A stretch of 25,141 nt of DNA from Prolixibacteraceae bacterium. Its GTDB lineage: Bacteria > Bacteroidota > Bacteroidia > Bacteroidales > Prolixibacteraceae. The DNA is taken from assembly GCA_016930735.1 (NCBI GenBank), contig JAFGGF010000330.1:1-25141 (forward strand). Direction: 5' to 3'. The notes under the pieces were generated by a model. That model was not told where the DNA came from. It saw only the letters and a list, made by a program, of their open reading frames with translations, and ran no database searches. The translations under genes were made by a program, and so were the position numbers. This document shows, one piece after another, positions 7,702 to 16,593 of this stretch. Position 1 is the stretch's first letter. The number at the start of each line of letters is the position of its first letter.

Positions 7702-8760
7702 ATGTTTCCATATTTAATATCTATAGTTGTAATCATAACTATTTTTCTATATTTCAGATATCATCCTGTTTTTGGAGGAAAACCTGATTCTGATTCATTT
7801 GAACGTATCAGAAAATCACCAAATTTCCGAAATGGTATTTTTCAGAATCCCGAGCCTACCATCATGTTTAACAAGGAGAATTCCATGCTTAAAACCATGC
7901 GGAAATTCCTTTCCGGAACTGAAAATGGAAAACCCGAATTGGTGGAAACCCTGCCATTCGACAAACAAAAATTTTTGAATAATAACGAAGGGATTTCTTT
8001 TACCTGGTTTGGCCATTCAACCGTTCTGATAAACCTGAAAGGTGTTGTTATTTTAACAGATCCGGTTTTCAGCAAATATGCCTCGCCGGTACCTTTTAGT
8101 AACCGGGCATTTAAATATTCTAACTCTTACGACTCCGATTCACTTCCCGACATTGATATCCTTTTAATTTCGCACGACCATTACGACCACCTCGATTATA
8201 AAACCATAAAAAAAATCCATTCCCGGGTAAAAACCATTTATGTTCCATTGGGTGTTGAGGCTCACCTCAGAAGATGGGGTGTTCCTTCTGAAAAAATAAA
8301 AATTGCAGACTGGGGTGATAATTTTAATGATAACTCAGGAGTAGGATTAACCGCTACACCAGCCCGCCATTTTGCCGGAAGGGGTATGGTAACCCGGAAT
8401 AAAACCTTGTGGTGTTCATGGGTAATTGAACATGAAAAAACAAAAGTTTTTTTCAGTGGTGATTCAGGTTACGGAAACCATTTTTCAGAGATTGGAGAAA
8501 AGCACGGGCCTTTTGATTTTACCATGCTCGAATGCGGACAATACAATCATAACTGGCCTCAGATCCATTCCTTTCCTGAACAAACCGTTCAGGCTCATAT
8601 CGATTTAAAAGGGAATAAAATGCTTCCAATCCACTGGGGAAAATTTAAATTAAGCCTGCATCCCTGGGATGAACCCATAAAAAGGGCAAAGGCTGAGGCT
8701 GAGAAAAAAGGAGTAAATCTTTCCGAGGCACAAATAGGAGAAGTTATTCATATAATTTAA
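7702..8760 (+). CDS. Metallo-beta-lactamase-fold hydrolase, NAPE-PLD/RomA-like, membrane-anchored
   Basis: A 352-residue protein with an N-terminal hydrophobic segment (residues 1-18) followed by an MBL domain. The metal-binding HxHxDH motif reads HDHYDH at residues 158-163. WFGHSTVLINLKGVVILTDP precedes it, ARHFAGRG and FFSGDSGYG follow, and MLPIHWGKFKLSLHPW sits near the C-terminus. This order is that of the UlaG/NAPE-phospholipase-D/RomA branch, whose members cleave phosphodiester or other ester bonds. The uncleaved N-terminal helix suggests it is tethered to the inner membrane; which side the domain faces is not clear. It ends 20 bp from the convergent GH92 gene. A phospholipase-D-type role is a family-based guess. 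Confidence 0.85.
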   Translation: MFPYLISIVVIITIFLYFRYHPVFGGKPDSDSFERIRKSPNFRNGIFQNPEPTIMFNKENSMLKTMRKFLSGTENGKPELVETLPFDKQKFLNNNEGISFTWFGHSTVLINLKGVVILTDPVFSKYASPVPFSNRAFKYSNSYDSDSLPDIDILLISHDHYDHLDYKTIKKIHSRVKTIYVPLGVEAHLRRWGVPSEKIKIADWGDNFNDNSGVGLTATPARHFAGRGMVTRNKTLWCSWVIEHEKTKVFFSGDSGYGNHFSEIGEKHGPFDFTMLECGQYNHNWPQIHSFPEQTVQAHIDLKGNKMLPIHWGKFKLSLHPWDEPIKRAKAEAEKKGVNLSEAQIGEVIHII

Positions 8761-8780
8761 ATATTTTATTGGTGTAAAAT

Positions 8781-11003
8781 TTATTGTCTTCCCCATTCAC
8801 TATTTGACTTATCACTCATTTCAAATTCGATTACGCCACCGTCCAAAATCATTTTGTAATCTATCCACGATTGATTGAATTCCTTCCCATTTAATTTTGC
8901 CGATTCGATGTAAAAATTGTCCTCACTTACATTTTTTTCTATGATCCTGAATTCATTTCCATTGTCAAGGTGCAAAACCATTTCAGGGAAAATTGGTGAA
9001 CCAATAAGATAAACAGATTTAGCCAGATCTAACTGAAAAAGCCCCATAGCACTCATTACAAACCACGATGACATTGCACCTCCGTCATCATCCATCGTTT
9101 CAATATATCCTTTCGTGTCAGTCCGATAAATCCGATTTTTTACCGGTTCTTCAAAAAAACCATGGTTATGATATAATTGAACTACTTCTTTCGTGGTATA
9201 TTCACGTACCCATTTTTGAGTCAAAAACGGTTTTCCCAGCACATTAAAAAGATATGGATAATGAATATCCGGCTCATTTAAGTGCATATAAAAATTGTTA
9301 TTGAAAAAATATTCCAGGTCATCGGCAAGCAAATCTTTTCCACCTCTTAGTTCGGCCAATCCAGTTATATCGTGCAGTACAAACCACCGGTAATGCCAAA
9401 GGTTCCCTTCATAAACATATTTTTCAAACTCTTCTACATCGGGGACAGTTTGCCCATCGGGGGTGAAAAAACCACGCACATTTCCCTGGTTATCCTTTTG
9501 TTGTGGGCACCACATTTTTTTATATGAATCGGCAGCCTCTGTTAATTTTTTGATTTCATCGGTTTTCCCCAATTTTTTAGCCATTTCCAATGCAATATAT
9601 GCATGATAGGCTTTTTCAAGTTTTGCACTCACATTTTCATCACCATAATTCTCGAAGTCTTCTTTCATGCCCTTAAAAGCAGCTTCGGTGTCAATATCTC
9701 CCAAGCCTTTTATAAATGCATCCATAATTACAGCACTTGCAAATTCGATACGTATCGATGGATTTGGCCAATAGCCGTTTGCATCGTTTTCAATAATCGT
9801 ACGATGTTTATAATGATCGACCAGCGACCTTGCAATGTTTTTAGCAATTTGTGGTTCGAGCAGTGAAATCAAGGTATATTTCCGAAAATCATCCCATGTA
9901 GTCCATGTTGAATAATAGTCAAAATCAGGGGAAGTATTTTTCGTTAAATAAATTGAATCAGGCTGATATGCTGCCCGGTACATACCATTTGATGATGAAG
10001 AAATATTAGGAACCAGGTACGAATGGTAAAGATGGGTGTAAAATAGCATCTTAAATTCTTCTGATCCACCCTTAACCTCAATTTTTGAAAGTTTTTCATC
10101 CCATGCCAAGGCTGCCTTATTCCTGATATCTTCAAAGTCCCAGCCTTTTATTTCTGAATTTGCCTCAACCATAGCCTGTTCCTCATTCACTGTGGATAGC
10201 CCAACTTTTAATTTTACGGTATTTCCACTTTCTTCAGGCAGGTTGATCCAAATTCCCGATTTATTACCACTACAATTGGGTTGGTTTTCTTTAATACTCG
10301 CGCCTTCCCATGTGGTATATGATTTAAACGGAGTATCGGACACAACAGCAAAATACAGTTGATGATAGCCTCCGTTTCCATTATGCAACGACTTGATCAT
10401 ACCTGTAATTTCCTTCTCATTCTTGACTTTCAGCCGGGCATCAAGCATTCCGACATAACTATGCGACAGGTCAATCACAATATACCGGCCTTTTTTCTTT
10501 TCCTGAGGAAAAGTATATTTATGAAATCCGACCCATGGAGTTACAGTTAATTCAGCAATTACTCCCGATTCAAGTTTTGTTTTGTAATATCCTGCCGAAG
10601 CCTCCTCCGATGCTTTTATATATTTTTCACGAAAACCATTTATTTCATTGGAAAAGGATCCAATCCCCGGTTTGATAAGCAAACCACCACCTTTTCCGCG
10701 GGAACCTGCCCCGGGTATCCTTAAATGTGAAAAGCCTTCGATGTATTTATCTTCATAATAATATCCCACATGTGAACCACCTTCCGTTTCGGGGGATAAC
10801 TGAACCATACCGAAAGGATAACTTGCCCCCGGATAAAGTTGCCCGTTGTCACCTTCGGTACAAATAAAAGGATCGACATATTTGAGTGGATTAAGCTGTT
10901 GCTGACGGATGGTTGTTTTTGATGAGCAATTAAAAAATACCAACAGGACCACAATCAGAAAAATATTGAAAATGTGAAATAAACGATCTGAAGCATTCTT
11001 CAT
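8781..11003 (-). CDS. GH92 family protein, alpha-mannosidase-like, exported
   Basis: GH92 enzymes are calcium-dependent inverting exo-alpha-mannosidases abundant in Bacteroidota. The 740-residue product opens after the export signal with the family hallmark YVDPFICTEGDNGQLYPGAS followed by PFGMVQLSPET. WPNPSIRIEFASAVIMDAF, YVYEGNLWHYRWFVLHD (Glu532, at the position of the family's proposed acid) and DDDGGAMSSWFVMSAMGLF (Asp638-640) follow in the expected order. The last two motifs deviate from the usual VPHD and NDDCGQMSAWY forms, so specificity may be unusual. The N-terminus is a hydrophobic stretch ending FFNC (Cys26), an imperfect lipobox. It is the last gene of the long leftward cluster, 28 bp after the GH2-like gene, and faces the MBL gene. 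Confidence 0.9.
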   Translation of the reverse strand: MKNASDRLFHIFNIFLIVVLLVFFNCSSKTTIRQQQLNPLKYVDPFICTEGDNGQLYPGASYPFGMVQLSPETEGGSHVGYYYEDKYIEGFSHLRIPGAGSRGKGGGLLIKPGIGSFSNEINGFREKYIKASEEASAGYYKTKLESGVIAELTVTPWVGFHKYTFPQEKKKGRYIVIDLSHSYVGMLDARLKVKNEKEITGMIKSLHNGNGGYHQLYFAVVSDTPFKSYTTWEGASIKENQPNCSGNKSGIWINLPEESGNTVKLKVGLSTVNEEQAMVEANSEIKGWDFEDIRNKAALAWDEKLSKIEVKGGSEEFKMLFYTHLYHSYLVPNISSSSNGMYRAAYQPDSIYLTKNTSPDFDYYSTWTTWDDFRKYTLISLLEPQIAKNIARSLVDHYKHRTIIENDANGYWPNPSIRIEFASAVIMDAFIKGLGDIDTEAAFKGMKEDFENYGDENVSAKLEKAYHAYIALEMAKKLGKTDEIKKLTEAADSYKKMWCPQQKDNQGNVRGFFTPDGQTVPDVEEFEKYVYEGNLWHYRWFVLHDITGLAELRGGKDLLADDLEYFFNNNFYMHLNEPDIHYPYLFNVLGKPFLTQKWVREYTTKEVVQLYHNHGFFEEPVKNRIYRTDTKGYIETMDDDGGAMSSWFVMSAMGLFQLDLAKSVYLIGSPIFPEMVLHLDNGNEFRIIEKNVSEDNFYIESAKLNGKEFNQSWIDYKMILDGGVIEFEMSDKSNSEWGRQ

Positions 11004-11031
11004 AATAGTAATGTTTTACACACTAATCGGA

Positions 11032-13956
11032 TTATTCTTTCCCGTTTACCGTCAATTCGTACTCGATTATATAATTACCTTCGGAAACATCCCTGAACCG
11101 AAATGCTTCCAACGCATCCATTGTATGCCCTTTTTCTAAAACAATACCTTTTATCTCTTTCTTATCAATTATCTTTCCTTCCAGATTTTTTAAACTGATT
11201 TTCAGGTTGGCAATATCACCTTCGCCAAAATAGTTAAATGCAGGCGTAATATAATCGCCAGGTCCATACACAACATCGACATTATTACTCCCTGCCCATG
11301 CAGGTTGGAATACCATTCTGTTGACATAGAAAGATAGTTTTGCATGTCCCAGGCAATCAATCAAAGGTTTTTTATAAGTCCCCATATTGGCCCCCCCGTG
11401 GAGGCAACACCATGAGAAGCCATCGTATCCAAGCAATACCTGTTTTTTCATCGATTCCCAGGCGGAAAATGCCTGCCATGCCTGGCTTGCTTTCCATTCA
11501 TCGACTACCAGGTTCCTACCAATACTCCCCGAATCGTATTTATGCTCGTAAGAATGTAGCAAATACCAGGGTTTGCCTTTACACAACTCCCAATTGGGCT
11601 GACCAATAGACTCTTCATGTTCAAAATTAAAATATGCCTTTTCATTTGCAGCCAGGCATGATGCTGCCCATTCATTCGGTGCATTCCGGATTTTTGACCA
11701 ATCGCGCCCGTATCCGGTATAAGCATCCTGGCTTCCCCGGGTTACCAGTTCTGCCATATACTCAGGAACCGGCTGGATTTTATTCCCTTTATAATCCATT
11801 GTTCCCTCATAATTGGCATAATGGATATGTTGCCAAAAAGAGGTCGGGGAAATAATTCGGCTTTGGTCTGTTGAATAAATTGTGTTGTAACACTTTTTTA
11901 TAAAGTCATGTGTGTCTTCAATCTCATGTGTTTTAAATAAATTCGGGTGATTACTTGCTTCCCACATTACGATAGAAGGATGATTAAACACCTGTTTCAT
12001 ATATTCCGGGTATCCATCAAAATCGATATTCCACGCATCACCGTTACGCACCCATCCTGCAGTTTGCCAGATCAGACATAAACCTAATTGATCGGCAAGC
12101 TCTGCATAACGTGGATCATTGATCCCGTCTGCCGTATCATTCTGTGCATGCACATGCATCCTTAATAGGTTACCCCCCATTTTTTTTATTGAAAGTAATT
12201 CCTCTGCTATAGTTTCAATTGGCGCGCAACGGCTGATTTTTGAAATACTTTCAATTGGCATTCTGAAACCCATTATTTGTGCACCATTCAACATGTCAGG
12301 TTTATCGTTAAATATAAAATCACCATTTTTCTGCCCTACTTTCCTGATTCCGGTAGTTGTTACAAAGTCGTCAACCGGATTGCCATCCTTATCTTTTAAT
12401 ATCACCTCAACTTTATACAAAAACGGAGCATTGTAAGTCCACAGTGTTGGAGAAAAAATGGGTACATTAATTACAAATTCATTTTCTATGTTGGGGCGCA
12501 CCTGAACCTTTTGAGTATATGATGCTACCTGGCCTCCTTCTTCCGGAAACCAGGGGTAATAATTAAATGTCAGGCTGCCTTCGAAATAATATATTCCTTT
12601 ATTGCTGATATGTATTTTATGGGATTGGCCTGCCGGACTTCCAATACTTTCTGAATGAATAAGCACATCTTTTATCATACATTTTCCTGACAGCAATAAA
12701 CTGGCTCGCCCCAGAAACCAACCAATATAATGGTCGGAAGGTGTGTGGTGCATGGGATTATTTAATTTCCATGGTTTTACTTTAACTGCAATAATGTTAG
12801 TCGAATTTTGTTTCAGGTAGTCAGTGATATCAAGGCGAATCGGGTGGCGGCTATTAATGACAGCTGCAACCTGGTTGTTGACCCATATTTCTCCTCCGGG
12901 ATCAAGTGTTTCCAGTTCAAGAATGGCACATTTGAAACTACCGGTTTTAACTTTTTTTCTTAGATAATAATTTTCACCTTTTTCCAGTACTCCACCATGA
13001 ACCGAAGGAAGATTGACCAATTCCCAGGATTCGTCATTAAAGTCAGAGTTTTGCCAGCCTTCTACATTCGGTTTTTGTTCGAAGTTCTCGTCTATTACAA
13101 CCGAAGAAACATAAGGAGCTTTTACATTATCTGTAGGCGTATGGTTAAAAATGAATAAATCATCAAAGAATACCTTTTTGCTCGACTTTAACATCAATTT
13201 ATCTATGCTTGTTGCCAGTGTATCGACCATAGGAATATAATATACCAAACGTTCATCATTAACATACAAATTGAACCGTTTCTGTGTAAAATCACCTTCA
13301 ACCATCAAATCAAGCCAATCGCTGGTTTGTACTTTTTTAATGATTTTGTCGCCATTGGATACCGTTTCCAACTTTCCTTCAGAAAGGTTTACTTCAATTA
13401 CATTTTTCCTGTCACCTGAAAGAACCAAAGAGCATGAAGAGCCCTCTTCCAGTTTAATTTTTGTTTTTAACTTAAATCTCCACGACAGTGATTCAATACT
13501 TTTTTCAATTGAACCATCCTCCAGTTTTAATACACCTTCTTCAATACTTGCTCCGGGAAAGCGAGACCAAAGATTCAATTCCTGTTGTTTCTTTACATCC
13601 TGCCCTGAATTATAGCCATAAGCTCTCCATTCCTCCAAAGGGATAGTCTCCCTGATTTTAGTTAACGGCTGTGGTTTTATTTTATTAACTAGCTTTACAA
13701 CTTCACTTTCAGTAACCACTTTACTATTCAATCCGGGATCATCAAAAAACCGGGAAGCATATTCGGCATAATCATTTAAAAACTGCATACGCTGCTCAAA
13801 GTCCATCCATTCGGTTTCTCCTTTAAAATCTGTTTCCCCGTTGGCATTAGGACTGTTGGTAAAGTGCCTTAATTCAAATGTTTTATAGGTTTTTTGTGCA
13901 AGTAAGTTTGCTGTGAAAAAACAAGTCAGCAAAACAAAAAGTATCTTCAATTTCAT
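11032..13956 (-). CDS. Secreted glycoside hydrolase family 2-like protein with an altered acid/base site
   Basis: A 974-residue protein with a Sec signal (LKILFVLLTCFFTANLLAQ). The first 300 residues look like a concanavalin/laminin-G-type beta domain. A GH2 sugar-binding domain follows (ENYYLRKKVKTG, LDPGGEIWVNNQVAAVIN), then a beta-sandwich and a TIM barrel starting near LNGAQIMGFRMP and LLRMHVHAQND. In ordinary GH2 enzymes the barrel carries an Asn-Glu pair whose Glu is the acid/base; here the same place reads HPSIVMWEASNHP, with Asn669-His670. Glu666 is three residues before Asn669, and the FNFEHEESIGQ stretch (Glu779, Glu781, Glu782) is a candidate nucleophile region. It overlaps the upstream phosphoesterase gene by four bases (ATGA), implying coupled translation. 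It may be an active enzyme of an undescribed GH2-type subgroup or a non-catalytic binder. Confidence 0.82.
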   Translation of the reverse strand: MKLKILFVLLTCFFTANLLAQKTYKTFELRHFTNSPNANGETDFKGETEWMDFEQRMQFLNDYAEYASRFFDDPGLNSKVVTESEVVKLVNKIKPQPLTKIRETIPLEEWRAYGYNSGQDVKKQQELNLWSRFPGASIEEGVLKLEDGSIEKSIESLSWRFKLKTKIKLEEGSSCSLVLSGDRKNVIEVNLSEGKLETVSNGDKIIKKVQTSDWLDLMVEGDFTQKRFNLYVNDERLVYYIPMVDTLATSIDKLMLKSSKKVFFDDLFIFNHTPTDNVKAPYVSSVVIDENFEQKPNVEGWQNSDFNDESWELVNLPSVHGGVLEKGENYYLRKKVKTGSFKCAILELETLDPGGEIWVNNQVAAVINSRHPIRLDITDYLKQNSTNIIAVKVKPWKLNNPMHHTPSDHYIGWFLGRASLLLSGKCMIKDVLIHSESIGSPAGQSHKIHISNKGIYYFEGSLTFNYYPWFPEEGGQVASYTQKVQVRPNIENEFVINVPIFSPTLWTYNAPFLYKVEVILKDKDGNPVDDFVTTTGIRKVGQKNGDFIFNDKPDMLNGAQIMGFRMPIESISKISRCAPIETIAEELLSIKKMGGNLLRMHVHAQNDTADGINDPRYAELADQLGLCLIWQTAGWVRNGDAWNIDFDGYPEYMKQVFNHPSIVMWEASNHPNLFKTHEIEDTHDFIKKCYNTIYSTDQSRIISPTSFWQHIHYANYEGTMDYKGNKIQPVPEYMAELVTRGSQDAYTGYGRDWSKIRNAPNEWAASCLAANEKAYFNFEHEESIGQPNWELCKGKPWYLLHSYEHKYDSGSIGRNLVVDEWKASQAWQAFSAWESMKKQVLLGYDGFSWCCLHGGANMGTYKKPLIDCLGHAKLSFYVNRMVFQPAWAGSNNVDVVYGPGDYITPAFNYFGEGDIANLKISLKNLEGKIIDKKEIKGIVLEKGHTMDALEAFRFRDVSEGNYIIEYELTVNGKE

Positions 13957-15461
13957 ATCTGAGATTTATAAATTTTTACTTGTTTTTTTGAGTTCGAACC
14001 TACATCAACCCAAACATCAACAACCGTAATTTTATCGGTTTCAATAATTTGTTTGATTTCACCGCCTTCAACCCGGTATTTTCCTTTTTTCATTACAAAA
14101 CGTACTTTGCATTCCGGCAGGTCAATTTCAAATAAGTTCTTTATTACTGCCTCATTTGTTGTTGAAGTTCCGTCATTCGGATTTGTAAAATCAAGAGTAA
14201 GGTTCAGCTCCAAGTCTTCATAAGGTTTTGTAGGATTTTTACAAAATCTTAAAGGAGGGGAGAAACTAATTTCATCACCATCTACTGTAAATATTCGAAA
14301 AAAACCTAACGTTTTTTCCCATTCCAGAATATCACCGCTACGGCAAACAGTCCCCGGACGGATACTTAATGTCGGAGTTTTTCCAACATACTCGAAAAAC
14401 GGATCATGATGATGACCGTTTAAAAGGACATTGATTTTATATTTATCGATGAAAGCGGTATCAATCCTGTCGGGACGATGTTGCGCCATAATCCTTACTT
14501 TGCCTAAACCTTCTTTTTTGAAGAAGTTTTTAAACAATTCACCTTGAAGTCCTGACATAGGTGATTCATCCGGGATATCCACGACCGGATCACCTAAAAA
14601 ATCGTCGGCTGCTAAAATACGTGTATCGCCATACGAAAATGCATAAACACGTTTTCCACACATTTTATTCCACTGGCTGGCCATTGCCAAGTGGTCTTTT
14701 CGGGATACACCATAAGAATCATGATTACCGGGTAAACTAAAGACCGGAGCATTTAATCCGTGAATACCTTTTAATCCTTTTGCTCCATCATAATAATTCC
14801 TGAATTTTTCTTCAACCAGCGGGCGCTGATTTGCATCGTAAAGTTTATCTCCGCCCCAGCCAGTTGAATCTGCATTTAATCGTGAATAATGATGAATAAT
14901 ATCCCCTGTAACAATTACAAAATCAGGCGATATAATATTTGCTACCTCGGTAAACCTGTCGAACAGTTCCAGCTCTTTCGCATAGCCGTCTTCCGATGTT
15001 CCAACCCATTGTCGTGAAATATGGAGATCGCTGATATGAATAAAGCGTTGCGTTTGAGAAAACTCTTTAACCACCTTAACAGACTTCTTCGAAATAACAG
15101 TGCCTCCATCACTCTCAACTAAAAGATCGTACAATTCCTCAGCTGCATCAGAAGGAACCGTAACCCAGATTTTATTGTTTGCCGCACTGTGGGTAAAACT
15201 GTCATACTCAAAAAATCCTATCCTGACTGAATCAATGGTTAAGTCTACATTATTAAAAGAAGCACGAAGAGTGACCTTGTTTATTTCTGATGACGTTAAG
15301 TTATCATAAAGGATTGGGAAGCTGTCGCCGGCTTTAACAATAGTTTTCATGGCACGCCAGGGAGATACAATACTATTTCCGCCGGAAGAAATCCCTGTGG
15401 AGAAAATCGCCGAAAGAGTAACAAAAAGTATTTTAAATGTGATTATCCTGAGTTTATTCAT
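13953..15461 (-). CDS. Secreted calcineurin-like metallophosphoesterase
   Basis: A 502-residue protein with an N-terminal signal (residues about 1-25), a beta-rich N-terminal domain of about 115 residues (LLVESDGGTVISKKSV) and a metallophosphoesterase domain. The metal motifs appear in order: FIHISDLHIS (D-x-H), VIVTGDIIHH (GD), LPGNHDSYG (GNHD), IMAQHRPD (His) and LLNGHHHDP (GHxH). A C-terminal beta domain of about 110 residues follows. The family hydrolyses phosphomonoesters or phosphodiesters with two metal ions, here presumably in the periplasm. Its ATG lies in an eight-base overlap with the phytase stop and its own stop overlaps the GH2-like start by four bases, so it sits tightly inside the operon. 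The substrate is not readable from sequence. Confidence 0.9.
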   Translation of the reverse strand: MNKLRIITFKILFVTLSAIFSTGISSGGNSIVSPWRAMKTIVKAGDSFPILYDNLTSSEINKVTLRASFNNVDLTIDSVRIGFFEYDSFTHSAANNKIWVTVPSDAAEELYDLLVESDGGTVISKKSVKVVKEFSQTQRFIHISDLHISRQWVGTSEDGYAKELELFDRFTEVANIISPDFVIVTGDIIHHYSRLNADSTGWGGDKLYDANQRPLVEEKFRNYYDGAKGLKGIHGLNAPVFSLPGNHDSYGVSRKDHLAMASQWNKMCGKRVYAFSYGDTRILAADDFLGDPVVDIPDESPMSGLQGELFKNFFKKEGLGKVRIMAQHRPDRIDTAFIDKYKINVLLNGHHHDPFFEYVGKTPTLSIRPGTVCRSGDILEWEKTLGFFRIFTVDGDEISFSPPLRFCKNPTKPYEDLELNLTLDFTNPNDGTSTTNEAVIKNLFEIDLPECKVRFVMKKGKYRVEGGEIKQIIETDKITVVDVWVDVGSNSKKQVKIYKSQI

Positions 15462-16587
15462 CTTTTCGCTTTTTATTGGATTTTAAAAGATCATTCTTGG
15501 CAATATCATCCCACGAATAAAAGTGATATGTTTTATCAGCCGACATTGCAACAAATAGTCCGGTTGGAAATTTTTTTGACAGGGGGAAAGAAGTGACATC
15601 GCTTCCGTCACTTTCGAGGGTTTTGGTTGAGATTATTTTTACCAGTTTATGTTCATACGGATTTTGTTGAGTGCCATTTCTTGTATAAATCCAGAATTTA
15701 TTCGCTTGCTGATCTGATACGAGGATATACCCTTTACCATCGTTTAGTTTATAAATAGAAATACCTTCGTGATCGCGGGTAAACCCTTGTGTGGCAAAAA
15801 GAGCCAACTCCTTATCAGCATCTTCAACATCGGGATTTGCATGGTATTGCCTTACACCAACAGTTTCATCAGAATAATAGACAAATCCCATCTCGTTGTC
15901 AACGGCAATGGATTCAATTTCCCGTTTTCCGCTATATTTTCCAAACTGCCTTACCAATTGAATCGTTAATTTTCCCGGGACGCTTTCTTCCAACCGGTAC
16001 TGCCCGATGTATCCTTCTGAGGGACCTGATTTGCCACTTACAAAAACAAAAAAGGCATTGTCCGAAGGTCGTTTATACAAGGCTATCCCCATTGGAGCCC
16101 TTTCCGTATCTCCATCAAAAACCACGAGGTCTCCCATGTCGATTGGAACTAATTCGGGTAAACGGAATACGCGAATTCGTTGTTTTAGTCGCTCAGTAAC
16201 AACAGCAATATCAAATTTTTCTCCGTTAAATTTAAATCCATAAGCTATATCAACATTATTCGGCCTATCCAAACCTCTGAATGTTTTTACGATTTTTCCT
16301 TTCAGATTAAAAGCATACAATGCTCCATCCTGATTTTTATCGGTGCCAATGATTAAACTTTTGCGCGGGTGTTTTTTGTTGATCCAGATTGCAGGATCAT
16401 CGGTATCCCACTTGACAGTATCGGTTATAATTCTGGGATTAAGAGAATCACTTAAAATTATATTGAATGAATTTTCTGATTGAGCTTTACCCGCTATCCA
16501 TAAAACAAACAAAACAGTGAATAGCAGCAAAGTCTTCTTATGCAGATTTTGAGGAAGGCCAGAAATTATGTTTTCCTTCAAATTCAT
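15454..16587 (-). CDS. Beta-propeller phytase (3-phytase family), secreted
   Basis: Beta-propeller phytases are calcium-dependent six-bladed enzymes that remove phosphates from inositol hexakisphosphate. The 377-residue product has an N-terminal signal (hydrophobic core LLLFTVLFVLWIAG, then KAQSE). The family signature follows: WDTDDPAIWINKKHP, LIIGTDKNQDGALYAFNL, RPNNVDIAYGF, REIESIAVDNEMGFVYYSDE with VGVRQYHANPD, and DHEGISIYKLNDGKGYILVS. These acidic and glycine-rich turns hold calcium and substrate phosphate in the known enzymes. The length is as expected for one propeller. It is six bases downstream of the PHP gene and overlaps the phosphoesterase gene by eight bases. A phosphatase on a phosphorylated glycan is the main alternative to phytate as substrate. 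Confidence 0.92.
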   Translation of the reverse strand: MNLKENIISGLPQNLHKKTLLLFTVLFVLWIAGKAQSENSFNIILSDSLNPRIITDTVKWDTDDPAIWINKKHPRKSLIIGTDKNQDGALYAFNLKGKIVKTFRGLDRPNNVDIAYGFKFNGEKFDIAVVTERLKQRIRVFRLPELVPIDMGDLVVFDGDTERAPMGIALYKRPSDNAFFVFVSGKSGPSEGYIGQYRLEESVPGKLTIQLVRQFGKYSGKREIESIAVDNEMGFVYYSDETVGVRQYHANPDVEDADKELALFATQGFTRDHEGISIYKLNDGKGYILVSDQQANKFWIYTRNGTQQNPYEHKLVKIISTKTLESDGSDVTSFPLSKKFPTGLFVAMSADKTYHFYSWDDIAKNDLLKSNKKRKDE

Positions 16588-16593
16588 ATTTAG

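Noticed and set aside
8763..8780. Hairpin ATTTTA/TAAAAT between the convergent MBL and GH92 genes as a bidirectional terminator
   Set aside because: The stem is six A-T pairs only, too weak to support a terminator call in AT-rich DNA.
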